A DNA stretch of 5,683 nucleotides from an uncultured Clostridia bacterium (GCA_937895775.1 CALBLD010000312.1:1-5683); one strand, 5' to 3'; positions 1 to 5,280 are shown, numbered from the stretch's first letter. Notes: a model not told the origin generated them from the letters alone. Made by a program: numbers and translations.

Positions 1-289
1 TGTAAATATAATTTACTTAAATAGTTGGTTTTTTGGTTTGTTTGGGCAATAATATAAACAATGCGCTGTGCCTGTTTTTACAGTAATTTTTATTTACTTT
101 TTTTGAACTGACGAAACATGTCAACTGCCGCAAAACCGCTGTGCATTTTGCACAATTTTCGCATGTGAATTTTTACACCTTCGCAATTTGCACAAAATTT
201 CAAATAAAGTACACATGGTCAACATATTTTCATCACTTTTAAATCAAAACGTGGAAGAAAAAATATTTTGATTTTTTTCGGCAGTTCTA
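1..289. other. AT-rich non-coding region with short palindromes
   Basis: No convincing reading frame exists here and stop codons are frequent in all frames. The stretch is visibly far richer in A/T than the genes to its right. It holds several short inverted repeats: GTAAAT-N3-ATTTAC at 2-16, a related 15-mer at 83-97, TGTGCA-TTT-TGCACA at 140-154, and a 9-bp AAATCAAAA/TTTTGATTT pair at 241-249 and 266-274 followed by a T-run. The octamer TTTGCACA occurs at 147-154 and 187-194, and TTCGCA at 158-163, 180-185 and 296-301. A/T-tracts at 256-278 sit where an UP element would lie for the promoter at 290. The region looks regulatory, but no specific regulator can be named. Confidence 0.6.
140..154. 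repeat. Perfect palindrome TGTGCA-TTT-TGCACA
   Basis: This is a perfect 6-bp inverted repeat with a 3-bp centre, the shape expected of a dimeric regulator's operator. One arm's octamer, TTTGCACA, recurs at 187-194. The site lies about 140 bp upstream of the SOS-type promoter, so it is too far away for simple steric repression. It may instead serve a promoter facing left, out of the window. The binding protein is unknown. Confidence 0.35.
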
Positions 290-318
290 TTGATTTTCGC
301 AACGGTTTGTGCTATAAT
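290..318 (+). promoter_or_regulatory. Sigma-A-type promoter for the HTH gene
   Basis: The -35 element TTGATT (290-295) is followed by a 17-bp spacer and a perfect -10 TATAAT (313-318), with a TG-N extension (310-312) just before the -10. A/T-tracts upstream could act as an UP element. Transcription would begin near 325, leaving a leader of about 225 nt before the TTG start at 552. It is one of the two best promoters in the window and is overlapped on its downstream side by a LexA-type box. Confidence 0.82.
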
Positions 319-325
319 CAAAAAA

Positions 326-339
326 AGAACATTTGTTCG
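326..339. promoter_or_regulatory. LexA (SOS) operator-like box
   Basis: The sequence AGAACATTTGTTCG contains the intact GAAC-N4-GTTC core of Gram-positive LexA (DinR) boxes. It matches 12 of 14 positions of the Bacillus-type CGAACATATGTTCG. It starts 8 bp after the -10 hexamer and so covers the expected start point, the usual place for a repressor to block initiation. No second copy of the core was noticed elsewhere in the window. The match and position are seen directly; LexA binding and DNA-damage induction are inferred. Confidence 0.7.
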
Positions 340-551
340 TTTGCTTGCATCGATCGGATGTGAACCGTGATTGCCCCGCACTGTTCACACTGCTCCGTGC
401 GTGTTAAGGGCAGACAACCTGATTGTTCCAACCGCTGTCGTTTTCGGCTCAGCCTGCCGCATTACGACGGTTCTCATGCTTTCCCGCAGTCGCCCCGCAA
501 GGCGGTTGCCGACGGAAATATCTGCAAATACTCAGAGAAAGGAAGATTTTT
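340..551 (+). other. Long GC-rich structured 5' leader
   Basis: This segment lies between the promoter/SOS box and the TTG start. It is much richer in G+C than the flank to its left. Possible stem-loops are TGTGAAC/GTTCACA (359-365 with 383-389); a compound hairpin pairing AACC+GTCG (430-433, 437-440) with CGACGGTT (465-472) around CGGC/GCCG (445-448, 456-459); and a third near 488-512 with GTCG/CGAC arms around CCGC/GCGG. All three forward frames stay open from about 371 to the start codon, so a leader peptide is possible. One candidate begins at GTG 367 and stops at 553-555, overlapping the TTG start. It does not match any riboswitch I recognise. Confidence 0.45.
537..545 (+). promoter_or_regulatory. 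Ribosome binding site fixing the TTG start at 552
   Basis: The purine-rich GAAAGGAAG ends 6 nt before TTG at 552-554, a suitable distance for a Shine-Dalgarno site. No other in-frame start nearby has comparable support, including the earlier TTG at 423. This decides the start of the 131-aa protein. Confidence 0.65.
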
Positions 552-947
552 TTGAATTGGATCAACTATTTTGAAAAATACAGCTCCGACCGGATGCTGC
601 TTGCTTCAATAGAAGCGGAAATCGGCAGACTTGAACATTACGGCAAAGAAAGTAAGCGTCTTGATTCCCTGCGGTCAGCCGCAAGCTCACTCAAATCGTC
701 TGTTCTCTCAGCCGAGGCTTTTCTTGACGATTACGTCACCTGTGCCTCCTGCCCGAAGGAAGCCGGACGAAGGGCGCAGGAACGGCTGTATCTGAAACTG
801 CGCTACCGACAGGGTCTTACAATGGAGGCGACCGCCGAAGCAATGGATGTCAGCCGCGACACCGCCTACCGTATCCGCAGGCGCATTATCGGCAGAGGAG
901 ATATTTTCTCCGCCGAGAACCACTCTGCTCCGACTGTGCGAAGCTGA
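552..947 (+). CDS. Small sigma-70 region-4-like HTH regulator (phage ArpU/RinA/DUF1492-like)
   Basis: A 131-aa predicted cytoplasmic DNA-binding protein. Residues 10-60 are charged and helical, probably a coiled-coil. A C-x2-C pair lies at 64-67. Residues 79-113 (LYLKLRYRQGLTMEATAEAM, then DVSRDTAYRIRRRII) form a region-4-like helix-turn-helix: an aromatic/basic lead-in, a GLTMEATAEAM helix, the VSRDTAY recognition helix and a basic end. This architecture is typical of small phage late-gene activators and DUF1492-type proteins; sigma region 2 is absent, so it is unlikely to be a complete sigma factor. The TTG start is chosen for the GAAAGGAAG site just upstream; the in-frame extension to 423 is Arg/Pro/Cys-rich and looks non-coding. 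It has its own strong promoter overlapped by a LexA-type box, suggesting SOS induction. No other phage gene is visible. The family assignment comes from motif shape only. Confidence 0.72.
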   Translation: MNWINYFEKYSSDRMLLASIEAEIGRLEHYGKESKRLDSLRSAASSLKSSVLSAEAFLDDYVTCASCPKEAGRRAQERLYLKLRYRQGLTMEATAEAMDVSRDTAYRIRRRIIGRGDIFSAENHSAPTVRS

Positions 948-948
948 T

Positions 949-967
949 TTTTGCTTTTTTTGCAAAA
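949..967 (+). terminator. Weak possible terminator hairpin
   Basis: TTTTGC and GCAAAA can pair around a loop of seven T residues just after the stop codon of the HTH gene. The stem has only two G-C pairs and is not followed by a clean T-run, so termination would be poor. The rest of the gap to 1003 is T- and A-rich, including TTTTTTCGAAAAAA at 986-999. Some read-through into the downstream nucleotidyltransferase gene is plausible. Confidence 0.25.
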
Positions 968-1003
968 TTACGCTTTTTCCGCGGCTTTTTTCGAAAAAAA
1001 CTA

Positions 1004-1032
1004 TTTACAAACAAACGTCGATTTGCTATAAT
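1004..1032 (+). promoter_or_regulatory. Sigma-A-type promoter for the UDPGP-family gene
   Basis: The -35 element TTTACA (1004-1009) is separated by exactly 17 bp from a perfect -10 TATAAT (1027-1032), again with a TG-N extension (TGC at 1024-1026). Transcription would start near 1039, giving a leader of about 30 nt that contains the GGAGG site at 1059-1063. No operator-like palindrome is evident, so expression is probably constitutive. Confidence 0.8.
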
Positions 1033-1069
1033 ATACGTATAAGATCAATCCTTTTTACGGAGGTTCTGT

Positions 1070-2296
1070 ATGAATTACAATGAAACACTTGACCTGCTGA
1101 AAAAGCACGGTCAGACACAGTTGCTCAGATATTACGATGAGCTGTCCGACGAGTCCAAGGCTTCTCTGCTCTCCCAGATCGAAAAGATCGACTGGTCGCT
1201 TCTGAAGCTGCTCGATCGCAAGGAAATGAAGGTTGAAAAAGGCGTACTTTCCCCTCTCGGCGCACTCGAAATCGACGAGATCAACGCCCGTCGCGAAGAA
1301 TTCGAAAAGGTTGGAATCGATGCGCTCAGACACGAAAAAGTCGGTGCCGTCCTCCTTGCGGGCGGACAGGGTACACGTCTCGGCTTTGACGGACCGAAGG
1401 GTACATACCCGATCGGTGTAACTCACGAGCTTTATATTTTCCAATGTCTCATAAACAACCTCACCGATGTCGTAAAACGCGTCGGCGCATGGGTACCGCT
1501 CTACATCATGACCAGCGAAAAGAACAACGACGCTACCGTAAAGTTCTTTAACGAACATAACTTCTTCGGATACGATAAAGATCATGTCCATTTCTTCATT
1601 CAGGAAATGGCTCCATCTGTCGGCTACGACGGAAAGATTCTGCTTGAAGCGAAGGATCGCATCTCGCTCTCCCCGAACGGCAACGGCGGATGGTTTACAT
1701 CGCTTGTAAAGGCGGGCTATCTCGATCACATGAAGGAAAACGGCGTTGAATGGCTGACTGTATTTGCGGTTGACAATGTCTGCCAGCGCATAAACGATCC
1801 CGCATTTGTCGGCGCAACCATTGCCTCCGGCAGAGACTGCGGCGCAAAGGTTGTTGCAAAGGCAAATCCCACCGAAAAGATCGGTGTGCTCTGCCTTGAA
1901 GACGGCAAGCCGTCTATCGTTGAGTATTACGAAATAACCGACGACATGAAGAACCTGCGCGACGAGCGCGGCGAACTTCTCTACAAGTTCGGTGTCATCC
2001 TGAACTACATGTTCAAAATCTCGAAGCTTGAGGACATTCTGCGCCAGAAGATGCCCGTACATGTTGTCGAAAAGAAGATTCCCTACATAGACGAAAACGG
2101 CGAGCCGGTCAAACCCACCGAACCCAACGGCTACAAGTTCGAAACCCTCGTGCTTGACATGATCCATATGATGGACTCCTGCCTGAGCTTTGAGGTCGTC
2201 CGTGAAAAGGAATTTGCGCCCGTAAAGAACGCGACCGGTGTCGATTCGGTTGAAACCGCCCGCGAGCTTCTCAAAAAGAACGGCGTTCAGCTCTGA
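1070..2296 (+). CDS. UDPGP-family nucleotidyltransferase (UAP1/UGP-like: UTP-sugar-1-phosphate uridylyltransferase)
   Basis: A 408-aa cytoplasmic enzyme expected to join UTP to a sugar-1-phosphate, releasing pyrophosphate and giving a UDP-sugar (UDP-GlcNAc, UDP-GalNAc or UDP-glucose). The nucleotide-binding signature LAGGQGTRLGFDGPKG is at 96-111. Further family blocks are PLYIMTSE (143-150), GYDGKILLE (185-193), SPNGNGG (201-207), VFAVDN (231-236), DCGAKVVAKANPTEKIGV (256-273), VEYYEI (284-289), EKKIPYID (334-341), KPTEPNGYKFE (348-358) and a C-terminal REKEFAPVKN. These resemble eukaryotic UAP1/AGX more closely than bacterial GlmU or GalU. Where UAP1 has a GN-I-ANHF stretch, this protein has GVILNYMF (308-315), so the sugar specificity is uncertain. 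The ATG has GGAGG six bases upstream and its own promoter. It is followed by a strong terminator, so it is probably a single-gene transcript. The family call is secure; the substrate is not. Confidence 0.93.
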   Translation: MNYNETLDLLKKHGQTQLLRYYDELSDESKASLLSQIEKIDWSLLKLLDRKEMKVEKGVLSPLGALEIDEINARREEFEKVGIDALRHEKVGAVLLAGGQGTRLGFDGPKGTYPIGVTHELYIFQCLINNLTDVVKRVGAWVPLYIMTSEKNNDATVKFFNEHNFFGYDKDHVHFFIQEMAPSVGYDGKILLEAKDRISLSPNGNGGWFTSLVKAGYLDHMKENGVEWLTVFAVDNVCQRINDPAFVGATIASGRDCGAKVVAKANPTEKIGVLCLEDGKPSIVEYYEITDDMKNLRDERGELLYKFGVILNYMFKISKLEDILRQKMPVHVVEKKIPYIDENGEPVKPTEPNGYKFETLVLDMIHMMDSCLSFEVVREKEFAPVKNATGVDSVETARELLKKNGVQL

Positions 2297-2326
2297 TTAC
2301 GGAACCCGAACCCACAGAAAAAGAAA

Positions 2327-2361
2327 AAAATGCGGTTTTGCACAAAGCAAAACCGCATTTT
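2327..2361. terminator. Strong, probably bidirectional intrinsic terminator
   Basis: A perfect 15-bp stem (2327-2341 with 2347-2361) encloses the 5-nt loop ACAAA, with the GC-rich part ATGCGGTTTTGC next to the loop. Read rightward it ends in TTTT and lies 30 nt after the UDPGP-family gene. Read leftward it is followed by a long T-rich run (complement of AAAAAGAAAAAAA), so it can also stop the convergent glycosylase transcript. Confidence 0.9.
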
Positions 2362-2440
2362 CACAAATAGGGTCATTCCCGTAAACATCGACGCCGGGTG
2401 ACAAAGTAATCCGACCGATTCGGGAAGTGCGGGCATAAAC

Positions 2441-2480
2441 TGCGGCGCACCGATCCGATGTCTGTTCGGCTCCCGCCGCA
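2441..2480 (-). repeat. Stem-loop directly after the glycosylase stop codon
   Basis: TGCGGCG (2441-2447) and CGCCGCA (2474-2480) form a perfect 7-bp inverted repeat. A nested CCGA/TCGG pair lies at 2450-2453 and 2466-2469. On the minus strand it begins at the base after the stop codon of the glycosylase gene. No T-run follows, so it is not a standard intrinsic terminator; it may protect the 3' end of the mRNA, pause polymerase or be chance. The rest of 2362-2440 shows no gene or recognisable RNA. Confidence 0.4.
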
Positions 2481-3347
2481 CTACCGATGATCTGATATGT
2501 ATCTTTCGTAATAGAAAAGATATTGCTGTGCGATCCCGGCATATTTGCCGAAATCGGGATGTCCGACAGTGTCCGGATAATATTTTTCGATTATGCGTCT
2601 CACCCATACATCGACCGGGAAGGCATCATATTTCGAAAATCCGAAGAGAAGTGCGCAGGATGCCACCTTTGTACCGACACCCTTTATCTTTTTCAGATAG
2701 TCGGTCGCCTCGGCTGTGGTCATTCCGTCGATATCTTCAAGAACCGTTTCGCCGCGCAGCACGCGTCCGACCGCATCAACAAGATATGACGCGCGGTAAC
2801 CCATGCCCATCCGTGCATAGTCGGCTTCGCCGACATCGGCGAGCTCTTCGGGCGTCGGAAAGGCGTGATACTTTTCTTTTCCGTCCGAAAATTCTTTTCC
2901 GTAACTGTTGCAAAGCCTTTCGACAAGCATCGATATACGAGGAATGTTGTTGTTCTGGCTGATTATAAAACTGCAAAGTGCCTCCCAGCGATCCTGACGC
3001 AGAATTCGTATGCCGCTTCCGATCTTTGCCGCCTCTGCAAGGTGAAGGTCGTCGGTCGGAAAGCTTGCGCCGACAGCATCATAGTCAAGTGCCAGTCCGA
3101 GATAGTCATACCAGACATCGTAAAAAGTCTTCTCGTCGCAGTCAAATATGCGCAGATCATTGCCCTCGCGCGTGACGGCAAGGCTCCGTGCCATGGCAAC
3201 ACCTCTCCACACGCCGCCCGCATCCTTTGAAAAGCGGAAGGTCTGACCGCAGTCGAAGACAAGATCCGGGTCGAAATGATCGACATTTTTTACAACCACA
3301 TCCATGCCGTCGGCGGCAACATCATATCTTTTTTCAACGTCTTTCAT
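2481..3347 (-). CDS. OGG1-type 8-oxoguanine DNA glycosylase/AP lyase
   Basis: A 288-aa base-excision repair enzyme expected to remove 8-oxoguanine paired with C and then cleave the strand at the abasic site. An N-terminal OGG-type domain contains DCGQTFRF (32-39), similar to the GQSFRW block of eukaryotic OGG1. SQNNNIPRI (130-138) matches the NNN loop that contacts the opposite cytosine. The helix-hairpin-helix IKGVGTKVAS (221-230) carries the expected catalytic Lys227, and FPVDVW (243-248) the catalytic Asp246. This is the OGG1 form, also known in some Clostridium species, not MutM/Fpg. ATG 3347 is preferred because GGGGGA lies 8 nt upstream; an in-frame ATG at 3392 would overlap the divergent gene and lacks a ribosome site. 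The next gene diverges only 31 nt away, so its promoter must lie in or near that gene's start. No LexA box is visible in front of it. Confidence 0.93.
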   Translation of the reverse strand: MKDVEKRYDVAADGMDVVVKNVDHFDPDLVFDCGQTFRFSKDAGGVWRGVAMARSLAVTREGNDLRIFDCDEKTFYDVWYDYLGLALDYDAVGASFPTDDLHLAEAAKIGSGIRILRQDRWEALCSFIISQNNNIPRISMLVERLCNSYGKEFSDGKEKYHAFPTPEELADVGEADYARMGMGYRASYLVDAVGRVLRGETVLEDIDGMTTAEATDYLKKIKGVGTKVASCALLFGFSKYDAFPVDVWVRRIIEKYYPDTVGHPDFGKYAGIAQQYLFYYERYISDHR

Positions 3348-3378
3348 CTGTAGTATCCCCCAACAAAAAGGAGTTTTT

Positions 3379-4092
3379 ATGGCAGAAACCATTTACACAA
3401 TCCCGATTAACGAAGTTCTTGAAGAAAACATGCGGGAAGGCTCTGACAGCTGTCCGTTCTGTACTCTTGCCGCAAAACTGGAATCGGATGAGCTTGATCT
3501 GATCCTCGGTGCCTCCATGATGGAGCCGGACATACGCATAAAAACAAATGAGCAGGGCTTCTGCCCCGATCATTTTTCGAAAATGCTCCGCATTTCAAAG
3601 CGGCTTCCGCTTGCGCTGATGCTTGAAAGCCATCTCGGCAAGCTGTCCTCCGATCTCGGAAAAAAGGGAATTTTCAAGCCATCCCCCGACAAGGCAGCGA
3701 AAATACTCGACAGCCTGTCCCGCTCCTGCTACATCTGCTCGCGTGTCGGATACAACATGGCACGCCTTATCTCAAACACGGTTCATATCTATCAGACAGA
3801 CGAAGAATTCCGCAAAAAGCTGTCCGCACAGCCGTATGTCTGCATAACCCACAGTGCGGCACTGCTCAAAGCGGCATCGAACGAGATGAACAAGCGGCAG
3901 TACGCCGAATTTTCGGAATCGCTCTGCACCCTTGTATACCGACATCTCAGCGAACTTTGCGGAGACGTTTCGGATTTTGCAAAATCCTTCGACTACCGTT
4001 ACGCAGGCGAAACTCTGTCCCCGCAGACAAAGCAGAGCGTAGAACGTGCCATACGATTTCTTGCCGGCGACGACGCCGCTCCGGTCAAATGA
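3379..4092 (+). CDS. DUF6062-like protein with two Cys/His (putative zinc) modules
   Basis: A 237-aa protein with no signal peptide or membrane segment, hence probably cytoplasmic. Two repeated modules stand out: CPFC (25-28) with CPDH (62-65), and CYIC (117-120) with CITH (155-158). Each provides a C-x2-C plus C-x2-H set suited to one zinc ion. The N-terminal IYTIPINEVLEE and LGASMMEPDIRIKTNEQGFC segments resemble the uncharacterised DUF6062 family of Clostridia; I recall this resemblance and have not searched it. Linkers between modules are helical. The ATG at 3379 has AAAAAGGAG five bases upstream, while an earlier in-frame ATG at 3304 would lie inside the divergent glycosylase gene. It is transcribed away from the glycosylase and ends 12 nt from a convergent gene with no hairpin between. 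No function is known. Roles in redox sensing or nucleic-acid binding are possible but unsupported. Confidence 0.85.
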   Translation: MAETIYTIPINEVLEENMREGSDSCPFCTLAAKLESDELDLILGASMMEPDIRIKTNEQGFCPDHFSKMLRISKRLPLALMLESHLGKLSSDLGKKGIFKPSPDKAAKILDSLSRSCYICSRVGYNMARLISNTVHIYQTDEEFRKKLSAQPYVCITHSAALLKAASNEMNKRQYAEFSESLCTLVYRHLSELCGDVSDFAKSFDYRYAGETLSPQTKQSVERAIRFLAGDDAAPVK

Positions 4093-4104
4093 TCGGGGAT
4101 TGTA

Positions 4105-4404
4105 CTAAATTCTGTCCGCCCTTATATCGTCTATTTTAACCGATATTCCCTGCCGCAGTGCTTCATCCGCAAGCATTGCGGCGATTTTGTCCTTATATCC
4201 CGACAGAAGAGAGACCGCAAGCTCTTCTTTTTTGTCGTCGGAAAGTGATTTCAGCATACCTGCCGCAAGTCCCTGCGGCAGTGCGGCAAGCGCACGCAGT
4301 TTTGCATCGTCGCTTTTTGCAGCATTTTCAAGAAGGGTCGGAACAAATTTGTCTATCAGTGCATTGAAATCAACTTCGGATACATCAAAGCAGAACCTTA
4401 TCAT
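4105..4404 (-). CDS. Conserved-looking hypothetical protein, 99 aa
   Basis: I do not recognise this protein. From ATG 4404 it begins with a short probable beta strand (MIRFCFDV), then helical, Ala/Leu/Lys-rich sequence (residues 10-85), and ends with a second possible strand (ISVKIDDI, 87-94). No metal motif, signal peptide or membrane helix is visible. It lies 31 nt after the PHP phosphoesterase gene on the same strand with no terminator between, so the two are probably co-transcribed. The ribosome site before ATG 4404 is weak (ACAGG about 11 nt upstream). An alternative in-frame TTG at 4443 would overlap the PHP gene and give 112 aa. Balanced composition and operon-like placement support a real gene. 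Confidence 0.62.
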   Translation of the reverse strand: MIRFCFDVSEVDFNALIDKFVPTLLENAAKSDDAKLRALAALPQGLAAGMLKSLSDDKKEELAVSLLSGYKDKIAAMLADEALRQGISVKIDDIRADRI

Positions 4405-4435
4405 CCCGCAATAACCTGTCCGATAAGGGTGTGCA

Positions 4436-5257
4436 TCAGTCAAGCCTTACCGGGATCGCCTTTCTGTTCTCGTAATAATTATACCTGTCAAAGCCGAGCG
4501 AGCGGGCAAGTTCTGCCGCCTCCGCAAGTCCGCAACCGACCCTTGCACTATCGTGTGCATCGGTACCGAAGGTTATCATTTCACCGCCGAGCTTTCTGTA
4601 GCGTCCGAGAATTGCGGCATCCGGCATGAACTGTCCGAAGGGCGTGCCGATTCCCGACGTGTTTATCTCAAGCGATCTGCCGCGTTCGATATTTGCCGCA
4701 AGTATTTCGTCGATGACATCCGAATGACTGTCAAGCGAGACATGTCTGTCATATTTTCCGTTCAGATAACGGAGCGGACAGCTCAGATGAGCAAGAATAT
4801 CGAAATCGGCTCCGACCGTCATTTCATACATCTGCGTAAAATATTTTTCAAGAAAAGCGTGTATTTCTTCGTCGGTCTTTTCCGACCAATCGATTCTCGA
4901 ATAGGAATCGCGTATATCGCCCGAAACAACGCTGTGTACCGAACCTATGACAAGATCAAAGCTGTTCTGCTCAAGCAGTTTTGCCGTTCTGTCGGTATAT
5001 GACAGCGGCTCGCCGACCTCGACGCCGTGAAAGACTCTGAGTTTGCCTTTGTATTTTTCGTCGGCTTCCTTTGCCCTTTCAACCGATTGCGCAATATTTG
5101 CAAGCGTTTTGTCGCGCTCGAAAAACCATGTGTCCGCGTGATCGGTGACCGATATCCCCGAAAGTCCCTTTGCGATCGCCGTCTCGCATGCCTCCCACAC
5201 GGTCTGTTTTCCGTCGTGGGAGTTCACCGTATGCATATGTGTGTCAAAATATTTCAT
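4436..5257 (-). CDS. PHP-domain phosphoesterase, histidinol-phosphatase (HisJ) family
   Basis: A 273-aa cytoplasmic metal-dependent phosphatase of the PHP superfamily. The metal ligands of the TIM-like barrel appear in order: DTHMHT (His7, His9), SHDG (His14), VTDHAD (Asp39, His40), GVEVGE (Glu80), GSVH (His108), AHLSCPLR (His157) and GTDAH (Asp233, His235). Length and motif layout fit the HisJ family, which converts histidinol phosphate to histidinol in histidine synthesis in many Firmicutes. No other his gene is in the window, so the substrate could be a different phosphomonoester. The ATG at 5257 has only a weak GAAAG ribosome site. A strong terminator separates it from the PEP carboxykinase gene upstream. 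TATAAT directly in front of the ATG is too close to act as the promoter. A 99-aa unknown gene follows 31 nt downstream. Confidence 0.88.
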   Translation of the reverse strand: MKYFDTHMHTVNSHDGKQTVWEACETAIAKGLSGISVTDHADTWFFERDKTLANIAQSVERAKEADEKYKGKLRVFHGVEVGEPLSYTDRTAKLLEQNSFDLVIGSVHSVVSGDIRDSYSRIDWSEKTDEEIHAFLEKYFTQMYEMTVGADFDILAHLSCPLRYLNGKYDRHVSLDSHSDVIDEILAANIERGRSLEINTSGIGTPFGQFMPDAAILGRYRKLGGEMITFGTDAHDSARVGCGLAEAAELARSLGFDRYNYYENRKAIPVRLD

Positions 5258-5280
5258 AATTATATTCTTTCATAAAAACA

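Noticed and set aside
241..278. AAATCAAAA/TTTTGATTT hairpin with a following T-run as an intrinsic terminator.
   Set aside because: The stem contains one G-C pair and a 16-nt loop, far too weak, and no gene ends just before it.
423..551. N-terminal extension of the HTH protein to the in-frame TTG at 423.
   Set aside because: The extension is rich in Arg, Pro and Cys with no domain, all three frames are open there, and TTG 552 has a well-placed ribosome site.
986..999. Perfect palindrome TTTTTTCGAAAAAA as an operator or terminator.
   Set aside because: It has a single CG step between homopolymer runs, no usable hairpin loop, and is expected by chance in A/T-tract DNA upstream of a promoter.
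1055..2167. A 370-codon open frame on the minus strand opposite the UDPGP-family gene.
   Set aside because: It lies almost wholly antisense to a gene with clear family motifs, its own promoter and a GGAGG site. Its translation shows no recognisable domain, so it is a codon-usage shadow.
3348..3392. Longer glycosylase start at ATG 3392 (15 extra residues).
   Set aside because: It would overlap the start of the divergent gene, lacks a ribosome site and adds residues with no family similarity; ATG 3347 has GGGGGA upstream.
4553..5002. A 149-codon plus-strand frame opposite the PHP gene.
   Set aside because: It is antisense to a gene with the full PHP metal-ligand set and shows no domain or ribosome site.
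5260..5265. TATAAT on the minus strand just before the PHP gene as its -10 element.
   Set aside because: It ends 2 nt before the ATG, so transcription would begin inside the gene, and no -35 box lies 17 bp upstream.
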